Assembly (NCBI RefSeq): GCF_025994315.1
Contig: NZ_BAQE01000001.1
Direction: 5' to 3' (one strand)
DNA length: 64,000 bases
Source of the DNA: Swaminathania salitolerans
Lineage (GTDB): Bacteria > Pseudomonadota > Alphaproteobacteria > Acetobacterales > Acetobacteraceae
In this document: in pieces, positions 32,955-38,807 of the stretch
Position numbering within the stretch: the stretch's first letter is position 1
Layout: every line of letters begins with the position of its first letter
Notes under the pieces: model-generated
What the model was told of the DNA's origin: nothing
Seen by the model: the letters and a program-made list of their open reading frames with translations, nothing else
Database searches by the model: none
Translations under genes and position numbers: made by a program

Positions 32955-33398
32955 TCAGATTTGTCCGGCAAGAAACTGGCGTTTGCGCACCAGATAATCC
33001 TGCTCGGAAAGCGCCCGCGCGTCCTGCCTCCGGGCAGGCGCAGGCTTCGGTGCGGCCCCCTGACCGAGACGATGTCGTTCGCCATGATTCGCCGCCTCGT
33101 CGCGGAACAGATAGCGTCTCGCCTCCCGCGTCCGGCTCAGGGCCGCCTCCACGCCGATCGGCTCCCCGGACTCCGACCAGCTCACCTCGCTCCGGTCCAT
33201 GAGCGCGAGAACGGCGTCCGGATCATGGGCACCCATCCGCTCTGCACCGAAGCGCAGGGCCATTTCGAGCAGACGCTCCTGCGCCTCGCGTCTCACCTCC
33301 GCGAGTGCCGCCTCATGCGCCTGTACGAGGGAAGCGCGCTCAGCAATATCCTCAGCAAGACGTGCACGTAGCGCATCGATATCCTCCACCATGTCCAT
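32955..33398 (-). CDS. Scaffold protein
   Basis: A 147-residue strongly helical, charged protein (MDMVEDIDALRARLAEDIAERASLVQAHEAALAEVRREAQERLLE) with a basic C-terminal tail (LSEQDYLVRKRQFLAGQ), as expected for an internal scaffold that organises capsid assembly; it lies directly before the major capsid gene. GGAGAAG precedes the ATG at 33398. Its first 47 bases overlap the end of the portal gene in another frame. Confidence 0.75.
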   Translation of the reverse strand: MDMVEDIDALRARLAEDIAERASLVQAHEAALAEVRREAQERLLEMALRFGAERMGAHDPDAVLALMDRSEVSWSESGEPIGVEAALSRTREARRYLFRDEAANHGERHRLGQGAAPKPAPARRQDARALSEQDYLVRKRQFLAGQI

Positions 33399-34827
33399 TC
33401 TCTTCTCCGGATGATCGTTCCGCCGCTTCCGCAGCCACGATCTTCTTCCACTCCGAGGCGGGATCGGGGATTCCGGCCGCGCTCGCATAGAGTCGTGAGG
33501 CCGTCTCCCGACTCAGCAATCCATTCGATATGGCAACATCCAACCCGCGGGCGAGCGGAAGAAGCTCCTGCTCGTCCGCCGTGAACCAGGAGGGCCAGTG
33601 CAGAGAGAGCCCCGCAGGATCCAGATCGCTGAACATCGTCTCACCGATCGTCACCCCTCCCGGCACGATCGTCGAAAGCTGGCAGATCATGCGATAAAGA
33701 GGCAGGATCCCGCCTTCCCCATAGGCAGAACGCATACGCCCGGCCATCCAGATCAGAGGCTGACACATCAACTCCATGGCCCGCCCCGATTGCGGCGCGC
33801 TCAGCCTGTCGCCATGCATGCGGTTTCCGTGCAGCTGCTCCAGAACGAGCTGACGCAGCTCCCTGTAATGGGCCAGCACGGCCCCTGCGGCCGCACCGTT
33901 GATCTCGAGCAGTTTGGCATCCCCCTCCGGTGGCAGCGTGAGGGCCGATGCCGCTCCGCCCTGGCGCGCCAGACCTTCGACACCATCGGGCGTTCTCAGA
34001 ACGAGCGTCGGATCGGATCCGTATTTGAGCCCGCGACCGGCTTGGGACAGAAGATAATCGGCCTCTATGACCGTATCGATCGCCTTTTCGAAAGAACATT
34101 CCCCCTCCGGATCGTCAGAACCGGAGACACCCAGATTACGGATCCAGACGATCGGCACGAACCCGAAACAGTGAGAAATGCTGCGGGACGGATCCTCCAC
34201 CTCCGCTTCCTCTCCCCCGACAGGAACCGGCACGAAAGCGAGAAGCCCGTTTCGCGTCCATCGCCTCTGCCACCAGAACCGGGTTTCGCGCTCCGGGGAG
34301 GCAATGTCATAGCCATGAGCAGCCAGTTCTTCCCCGGTCACGACAAACCGTTCGGTCACCTCCACCAGAGCGCCCGCATTGTCCCAGCGTGGAACGAGAT
34401 GGGCGGTGTCCAGCAACCCGATGCGCAAGCGGTTGTCGAAACACTCAACCAACAGGGCGGCAGATCCCACCGATCCCCGTATGGCCGCCTGCATCATCAG
34501 AGCCGGGAGACCCGCTTCGACCGCAAACCGGTTCAGCGCCTCCGCTGTGGCCGCTCGCGCTCCCACCGCCAGAGGCCAGTGCGTATCCCCGAAAAGAAGC
34601 GAAACCGCCTCGTCCACGACCGTGCGGCACAAATTCGTCCTGACCGAAGGCCGACGCCGGGAAAGAGGAATATACTCTCCGGACGGGTTTCTCTCGGTGG
34701 CAAAAGGATAGGGCAGAATGTCGTATTGCGTTCCGTCCAGGACGCGTTGCAACGCCAGCAGACGCGCCGCGCGCGCCGTCATTCCCGGTGCGACCGGATA
34801 ACGTCTCTGCAACGACAACCAGTCCAT
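33352..34827 (-). CDS. Portal protein
   Basis: A 491-residue portal, the dodecameric ring through which DNA enters the head. Portal-type features are LGVSGSDDPEGECSFEKAIDTVIEADYLLSQ, the glycine-rich loop near TPDGVEGLARQGGAAS, and HGNRMHGDRLSAPQSGRAMELM in the stem-wing region. I chose the ATG at 34827 (MDWLSLQRRY) because AAGGA lies 6 nt upstream; ATGs at 34833 and 34869 are alternatives that overlap the terminase gene. The 3' end overlaps the scaffold start. Confidence 0.85.
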   Translation of the reverse strand: MDWLSLQRRYPVAPGMTARAARLLALQRVLDGTQYDILPYPFATERNPSGEYIPLSRRRPSVRTNLCRTVVDEAVSLLFGDTHWPLAVGARAATAEALNRFAVEAGLPALMMQAAIRGSVGSAALLVECFDNRLRIGLLDTAHLVPRWDNAGALVEVTERFVVTGEELAAHGYDIASPERETRFWWQRRWTRNGLLAFVPVPVGGEEAEVEDPSRSISHCFGFVPIVWIRNLGVSGSDDPEGECSFEKAIDTVIEADYLLSQAGRGLKYGSDPTLVLRTPDGVEGLARQGGAASALTLPPEGDAKLLEINGAAAGAVLAHYRELRQLVLEQLHGNRMHGDRLSAPQSGRAMELMCQPLIWMAGRMRSAYGEGGILPLYRMICQLSTIVPGGVTIGETMFSDLDPAGLSLHWPSWFTADEQELLPLARGLDVAISNGLLSRETASRLYASAAGIPDPASEWKKIVAAEAAERSSGEENGHGGGYRCATCTSC

Positions 34828-34837
34828 GAGCATTCCT

Positions 34838-36163
34838 TCATCGTGAGAGAGAAAACCAGCCCTGATCATGCCATTGCCCCTTGCCCGGTTTCTGCATGAT
34901 CATCAGTTCGCTGAGAGCCCAGATCAGCGCATCTGCGCGATCCGGAGAGGTCGCTCCGCCAAAACCCCGGGACGAAAACAGGCAGAGTTGCGATTCCAGC
35001 TCGGGAAAACGTCCGTGATGGATCACCCGTCCCTGCTCGTAGAGCGCCGCAACCGGCTCCGCACGTGCGACCTTGCCATGAGACGCCGTCACCATGAGCA
35101 ACGCCGCCTGCGGATCGACACTGCGCAACGTCGCCTCGACCAGAGCACCGCCGAAATTGCGCTCGGCCACGATCCGGTCCGCCCTCCAGTGGGCGGCGGC
35201 CGTCACGACACGACGCGCCCAGCCCATCGGGCTGTCCCGTATCGAGCAATCCTCCAGCACATGCCCGATTCCTTCGGCATCCACCCCGGCCACGACGATC
35301 CCGATCTCGTCAGCGCCGATATCTCCCGGTCCGGAAGCGCCCGAAGGGTCGACGGCAACGACGATTCTTCGCATACGCGCAATCAGGGCCGCGTGCCCCG
35401 CTTCATCCGGAGGTGCCTCGCGGCGGATCATATCGAGCCGCCAGAGCGCCCCTTCGATAACCGTAAGGTATTCGCCAAGCAGGAACCGCTTTCGCTCCCG
35501 CTCCGGCAACGCCTCGAGTTGCTGCAGGTACGTATCGCTCAGATTGTCCCTGTTATCCGCGGGGTTGAGCCGCATCGTCGCATACAGGGAGGGATCGGCC
35601 ACCCGCATTCCCGAACGCGGCTCTATCCCCGCTTCGAACAGGGCATAAAGCCAGTGATCGGTCGTAGGCGGGTTCGCATCGATATATTCGCGCGTCCTGA
35701 GTGCACTGCGCTGCGCCAGGCGCGTAAGCAGCATGTTCCGCGCGGCGTAACTGATCTGGCTCGCCTCGTTCAGATAGATCGTCGCGAATTCGAGTCCGAG
35801 AATTTTCTCGGTTCGACCTGCATCGTCGAGTCCTCCAAAGAGAATCGACGAGCCGTTCCGGAACACGGCCCGGTTGCTGCTGCCGTCCCAACGGTAGCGC
35901 GTCTCCGGAAAGCAGCAGCGCATCACCTTGGGAAACGTGTCCTGGATAACGCTCGCTCGCAGCGCGATCTGACGATGCCGGAATACCCCATGACGCGAGC
36001 GGGATACACGCAAAGCCCTCACGATCATCGCCCGCAGAAGCACGAATGTCTTGCCCGAGCGCGACCCCCCTTTCAGAAAGATGTGACGTGCCTCGCCTGC
36101 AAGCAGGCGGTTCGCCTGTTCCTGGATCGGCGTCAGGCGAAACGCCTCCCTAGAGGTGTTCAT
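34838..36163 (-). CDS. Terminase large subunit
   Basis: A 441-residue packaging motor ATPase and nuclease. Walker A is GGSRSGKT (residues 32-39); the Walker B region is FATIYLNEASQI with the acidic pair at the end of the strand. The C-terminal nuclease domain has the first metal-binding Asp in VVAVDPSGASGPGD, then ADRIVAERNFGGALVEATLRS and the final acidic segment RADALIWALSELM. Its intact motifs argue that packaging ability is preserved. It overlaps the TerS gene by 14 nt. Confidence 0.92.
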   Translation of the reverse strand: MNTSREAFRLTPIQEQANRLLAGEARHIFLKGGSRSGKTFVLLRAMIVRALRVSRSRHGVFRHRQIALRASVIQDTFPKVMRCCFPETRYRWDGSSNRAVFRNGSSILFGGLDDAGRTEKILGLEFATIYLNEASQISYAARNMLLTRLAQRSALRTREYIDANPPTTDHWLYALFEAGIEPRSGMRVADPSLYATMRLNPADNRDNLSDTYLQQLEALPERERKRFLLGEYLTVIEGALWRLDMIRREAPPDEAGHAALIARMRRIVVAVDPSGASGPGDIGADEIGIVVAGVDAEGIGHVLEDCSIRDSPMGWARRVVTAAAHWRADRIVAERNFGGALVEATLRSVDPQAALLMVTASHGKVARAEPVAALYEQGRVIHHGRFPELESQLCLFSSRGFGGATSPDRADALIWALSELMIMQKPGKGQWHDQGWFSLSR

Positions 36164-36581
36164 CGTCCTTCGTCAGGATCGGCAGGCTATCCTCGCCCAC
36201 GATCCGCGCCTCCCTGAACCGGGTCGGCCGGTGCGCCCGCAACAACATGCGCAACAGACCGTCGCTATATCTCTTGCGCATGACCGGACGTCCTTCCGGA
36301 TCGCAGATCAGACGCCCCGCATGAAGCATCGGCTCGTCATATCCGTCGATCGCCCGGCGACGCGCCTCAGCCTCGAGAAGATCCGTCGCTTCCTCGAGCG
36401 CCTCTCTCCAGTGATCGCCGAAAGCTTCATCCTGCCGTCGCCAGTTATATGCGGTCTTCCGATCGATTCCGGCTGCGCGAGCCGCCTCGGAAACATTCCC
36501 CGTCTTGCGAAGATGCTCTAGGAACAGGGCTTTCAGGGTCCCCCCCTTTGGCCCTCCCCGTGTCTTGAGCCGTGGTCCCAT
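36150..36581 (-). CDS. Terminase small subunit
   Basis: A 143-residue DNA-recognition subunit. A helix-turn-helix is visible in GNVSEAARAAGIDRKTAYNWRRQD (residues 28-51), the usual TerS DNA-binding fold, followed by a helical oligomerisation segment (WREALEEATDLLEAEARRRAIDGYD). The gene precedes and overlaps TerL. Its start (MGPRLKTRGGPKG) lies within the 3' end of the PemK/MazF-like gene in a different frame. Confidence 0.85.
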   Translation of the reverse strand: MGPRLKTRGGPKGGTLKALFLEHLRKTGNVSEAARAAGIDRKTAYNWRRQDEAFGDHWREALEEATDLLEAEARRRAIDGYDEPMLHAGRLICDPEGRPVMRKRYSDGLLRMLLRAHRPTRFREARIVGEDSLPILTKDDEHL

Positions 36582-36960
36582 CTTGGCCCCATTTCCTTGC
36601 CGGTTGCACAGATCGTCGCTTCACTCCCTGAAACCCTCTGCCCGGATACCGGTCCGTCTGCCTCATTTCCTCGACGAGTCGGCGCGTGACACGCTCGAGA
36701 AGCGCGGGCGGAGCCCTCCCCACGAAAACCAGTTCGGCAGGAACGCGCCAGCATGGAACGGCCCGGACACGCATATCGAGCCAGGGCAGATTGGCCTGCG
36801 TCATCTCGACCCATTCCAGATGAATATCGCCCCGGTGCCGAGGTTCGGATACCCGAACGAACGGACACAACAGAACGGCCGGGTTATGGAGGCTGACGAT
36901 CAGGTAATATGAAGTACGACAGAAAACGATATGACCGGCTTTAGCTTCTCGGATTATCAT
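36445..36960 (-). CDS. Putative PemK/MazF-like protein, first gene of phage operon
   Basis: A 171-residue protein whose first 110 residues show a MazF-like pattern: KAGHIVFCRTSYYLIVSLHN (cf. GDIV...VS.N), LLCPFVRVSEP, then MRVRAVPCWRVPAELVFVG and the closing helix LLERVTRRLVEEMRQTD. MazF relatives are sequence-specific RNases or structural homologues. G/C third positions support coding in this part; the C-terminal 50 residues (overlapping TerS by 137 nt) look less coding-like. Its ATG is 25 nt after the -10 of the operon promoter. No antitoxin is adjacent. A non-toxin role is quite possible. Confidence 0.5.
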   Translation of the reverse strand: MIIREAKAGHIVFCRTSYYLIVSLHNPAVLLCPFVRVSEPRHRGDIHLEWVEMTQANLPWLDMRVRAVPCWRVPAELVFVGRAPPALLERVTRRLVEEMRQTDRYPGRGFQGVKRRSVQPARKWGQDGTTAQDTGRAKGGDPESPVPRASSQDGECFRGGSRSRNRSEDRI

Positions 36961-36984
36961 TTTCAGTTTTCTTATTATGTACTA

Positions 36985-37013
36985 TTTATACTATTTCATT
37001 ATTATAAAGTCAA
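36985..37013 (-). promoter_or_regulatory. Strong promoter of the phage structural operon
   Basis: Reading leftward: -35 TTGACT (37013-37008), 17-nt spacer, -10 TATAAA (36990-36985). It lies in the most AT-rich stretch of this part of the window (about 36930-37020). Transcription would start near 36978 and run through the whole 18.6-kb tail and head operon. No TGGC-N5-GCCA operator lies in it, so the repressor may act only indirectly on it. Confidence 0.75.
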
Positions 37014-37507
37014 TCTCTTTTATTTCTATAAAACTCTCCCAGCCTTTCGAGCGCCAAAGCGCATTGCGCCGCGACCCTGCTGCGGCCCACCGCTCTGGCA
37101 TGGTTCGGGAAAACGAGCTGAGCCATTGCGGACAAGCTCATTTCATGCAGCAGCATCATCTCGATCCTTATATGGATCGTCGTCCCCAGCACCTCCCGGA
37201 TATGCCGAAGCCGTTCGCGGCACCGTCCGCGCCCGAGCATCCAGGTATGGACATCGCCCTTCTCGTATCGATCGAGCCCATGACGGTCCGCATCGACGAT
37301 CCCCAGCTCGGCGTACTCGACCTCGCATCGCCAGCGCTGCGCCGCGGCAACCTCGTCATCGCCGATCTCCCCCGCCTCGTATAACCGCCGAACCGAAGTC
37401 ACGACCCGGAGAGACTCGCCGTCGACGCGAAACGCGCTGTGCCGGAGTCGCTCGGGCGTCGGCGCGTTATCCCCCTCGACAGGTCGCTCGCCACAAGTTT
37501 GAGTCAT
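37010..37507 (-). CDS. Putative phage transcription regulator, DUF6456-like
   Basis: A 165-residue protein starting MTQTCGERPVEGDNAPTPERLRHS, with GGAGAAAG upstream. The middle has GEIGDDEVAAAQRWRCEVEYAELG, and the C-terminal part has helices MMLLHEMSLSAMAQ and SRVAAQCALALERLGEFYRN, a layout I associate with DUF6456-type proteins in alphaproteobacterial phages and possible late-gene activators. The stop overlaps the -35 of the structural promoter, so it is well placed to act on that promoter, but this is inference. Confidence 0.5.
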   Translation of the reverse strand: MTQTCGERPVEGDNAPTPERLRHSAFRVDGESLRVVTSVRRLYEAGEIGDDEVAAAQRWRCEVEYAELGIVDADRHGLDRYEKGDVHTWMLGRGRCRERLRHIREVLGTTIHIRIEMMLLHEMSLSAMAQLVFPNHARAVGRSRVAAQCALALERLGEFYRNKRD

Positions 37508-37538
37508 GATGATCTTTCTCCTGACAGGCTCCGCCGCG

Positions 37539-37820
37539 TCACCGTTGCACGATACGATCGAACCGGCCGTAAAGCGCATCGACATAGGAGGGAGGCGCTG
37601 CCTCATCGCTCCACAGGGCTCCCCAGCTCACCGCATGACCTGCAGGGAGGGCTTCGTTCTCCTCGCGCTCGAAATCGCTGCACCGCGGAGCAGGACGGAG
37701 CGGCCCAGATGCCTGTCCCGCGAAAACATCCGGCCGCATCTTGATCCGCGCCTCATGCAGGAGGCGCACCAGATCGCGCGAGGAGACCGTCCGGCGAGAG
37801 TTTTCGGTCAGGACACCCAT
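37539..37820 (-). CDS. Small unknown phage protein
   Basis: A 93-residue protein (MGVLTENSRRTVSSRDLVRLLHEARIKMRPDVF, then a polar tail RFDRIVQR). GGGAGA lies 6 nt upstream of the ATG at 37820, just beyond operator O1. It is divergent from the repressor gene and is the first leftward gene after the operators, so it is likely repressor-controlled. I do not recognise a family. Confidence 0.5.
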   Translation of the reverse strand: MGVLTENSRRTVSSRDLVRLLHEARIKMRPDVFAGQASGPLRPAPRCSDFEREENEALPAGHAVSWGALWSDEAAPPSYVDALYGRFDRIVQR

Positions 37821-37849
37821 GCTACATCTCCCTGATGCACGTCTTTCTG

Positions 37850-37862
37850 TGGCTATTTGCCA
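37850..37862. promoter_or_regulatory. Operator O1 (TGGC-N5-GCCA)
   Basis: The sequence TGGC-TATTT-GCCA is the first of four copies of a TGGC-N5-GCCA palindrome. It sits between the small leftward gene (37820) and the repressor gene. A second near-palindrome, TTTGCC-ATAGATCTA-GGCAAA, overlaps it (about 37856-37876). Confidence 0.65.
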
Positions 37863-37906
37863 TAGATCTAGGCAAACCAGACACATCACAAATTACCCAC
37901 TGGATT

Positions 37907-37919
37907 TGGCAATGAGCCA
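37907..37919. promoter_or_regulatory. Operator O2 (TGGC-N5-GCCA)
   Basis: The sequence TGGC-AATGA-GCCA lies 57 nt right of O1 and 17 nt before the chosen repressor start. A longer candidate repressor start (ATG at 37912) would lie inside the site. Binding here would allow the repressor to limit its own synthesis. Confidence 0.65.
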
Positions 37920-37935
37920 TTGCTATGAATGTCCC

Positions 37936-38295
37936 ATGGCCAAACACAAACGCCCTGACTCCCTCACGATCGTTCAATGCGCCATTGGCCGAAGGATCAC
38001 CTGGGCGAGAGAGCTCGTCTTTCCCAATCAGAGCGAGTGCGCGCGCCTCCTAGGCGTCGATGCATCGACCCTGAACAAGATCGAGAAAGGAGACAGGGCA
38101 CCCAGCGTCTTTCTGATCATGGCCCTGTCTAATCGCCTTCGCGTCTCGACCGATTTTCTGCTGAAGGGCGTTCTGAACGGTCGTACGGACGAGGAAATGG
38201 CTCTCCGCCTGGCAGCTCTGCACCCAGAGTTGGTGCTCCAGCAGCAGGACACGGCGTCGCACATGGGCAAAAACACGCCTTGCGACACGCCATAG
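37936..38295 (+). CDS. XRE-family repressor-like regulator
   Basis: A 119-residue protein with a helix-turn-helix of the Cro/C1 (XRE) family: RRITWARELVFPNQSECARLLGVDASTLNKIEKGDRAPSVFLIMALSNRLRVSTDFLLKGV (split by the usual turns; recognition helix about TLNKIEK). No cleavable C-terminal domain is present, so it is not a RecA-dependent repressor of the C1 type. It is divergent from the leftward phage genes and flanked by repeated operators. No good ribosome-binding site precedes either candidate start (37912 or 37936). Confidence 0.85.
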   Translation: MAKHKRPDSLTIVQCAIGRRITWARELVFPNQSECARLLGVDASTLNKIEKGDRAPSVFLIMALSNRLRVSTDFLLKGVLNGRTDEEMALRLAALHPELVLQQQDTASHMGKNTPCDTP

Positions 38296-38536
38296 ACGCC
38301 CAGGAGACCAGATCGGGAGCATTCGTAGCATCCTTGTTTTCATCACACATCCAGAACACAGCCTTCTTCGTTGGCAGACATAGCGCGTGGTGTGGTACGC
38401 AGCAAGAACAAAACAAGAACAAAAGAAATTTCGAGAAATTCCTGTCGTTCCCCATGCCTCGCGCCACCGCGAATTGCTCAGCACCAACCGGCCAGCTGCG
38501 CCTTGAAGCCAATCCGACTTCTGGACGATTAACGTG

Positions 38537-38565
38537 TTTTTAATGGCATTGAGCCATAATGTCAA
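38537..38565 (-). promoter_or_regulatory. Leftward promoter with operator in its spacer
   Basis: Reading leftward: perfect -35 TTGACA (38565-38560), 17-nt spacer filled by O3, -10 TAAAAA (38542-38537). No clear leftward gene follows for about 700 nt, so the transcript would be antisense to the repressor gene before reaching the phage genes. Confidence 0.6.
38544..38556. promoter_or_regulatory. Operator O3 (TGGC-N5-GCCA)
   Basis: The sequence TGGC-ATTGA-GCCA occupies the spacer of a leftward promoter (38537-38565) and also covers the -35 of a rightward promoter candidate (38550-38576). A protein bound here would block both. Confidence 0.65.
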
Positions 38566-38576
38566 GATTCTAGAAT
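38550..38576 (+). promoter_or_regulatory. Rightward promoter candidate toward the RND genes
   Basis: -35 TTGAGC (38550-38555), a 15-nt spacer (38556-38570) and -10 TAGAAT (38571-38576), just short of the usual 16-18 spacing. O3 covers the -35 and O4 the start region. The RND pump gene begins 232 nt downstream. Confidence 0.3.
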
Positions 38577-38588
38577 GGCTTTTTGCCA
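38576..38588. promoter_or_regulatory. Operator O4 (TGGC-N5-GCCA)
   Basis: The sequence TGGC-TTTTT-GCCA lies 32 nt right of O3 and overlaps the start region of the rightward promoter candidate. Together O1-O4 form two pairs flanking the repressor gene. Confidence 0.65.
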
Positions 38589-38714
38589 CAGTTCGTATAG
38601 ATGGCTGTGTCTGAAATCCTTTGTAAAACAACATTTATGCGACATTTTATGTCTGCGCCTCTAATATCCCAATATGAGTAGTCCGGATAAGTAATGTGCG
38701 GCGCATCCATGTCG

Positions 38715-38751
38715 TTTTCATTATCTAAATCTTAAATCGGATTAATGAAAA
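38715..38751 (+). promoter_or_regulatory. Inverted repeat upstream of the RND operon
   Basis: A perfect 9-bp repeat TTTTCATTA (38715-38723), 19-nt AT-rich spacer, TAATGAAAA (38743-38751). It lies 57 nt before the pump start and is a good candidate for a local regulator's operator. It does not resemble the TGGC-N5-GCCA sites. Confidence 0.5.
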
Positions 38752-38807
38752 ACAGAAATCTGCCGTAAGGCTCCTCCCCTTCGTACGAGAAGAGAGCTCA
38801 TGAATTC

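Larger units (their letters stand above)
18323..38588 (-). mobile_element. Contractile-tail prophage-like cluster, no integrase or lysis genes
   Basis: About 20 kb holding, in leftward order, promoter, PemK/MazF-like gene, TerS, TerL, portal, scaffold, capsid, three joining genes, tail sheath, tail tube, frameshifted chaperone, a gene in the tape-measure position, baseplate genes and fibres. A divergent XRE repressor, two small early-type genes and four repeated operators lie at the right end. Most genes overlap or nearly touch. I see no integrase, excisionase, replication, holin, endolysin or prohead protease gene, no flanking tRNA and no obvious direct repeat. It is therefore either a decayed prophage or a domesticated particle. 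Borders are set by the last phage gene (18323) and the outermost operator (38588). Confidence 0.85.
38296..38807. other. Non-coding stretch between repressor and RND genes
   Basis: A 512-nt gap that includes operators O3 and O4, a leftward and a rightward promoter-like pair, and the inverted repeat at 38715-38751. I see no convincing gene: minus-strand open frames here start at non-ATG codons and lack ribosome-binding sites. Confidence 0.6.

Noticed and set aside
38050..38634. Minus-strand frame across and beyond the repressor gene
   Set aside because: The main in-frame candidate start is TTG without ribosome site and the product has no family resemblance, although a promoter points this way.
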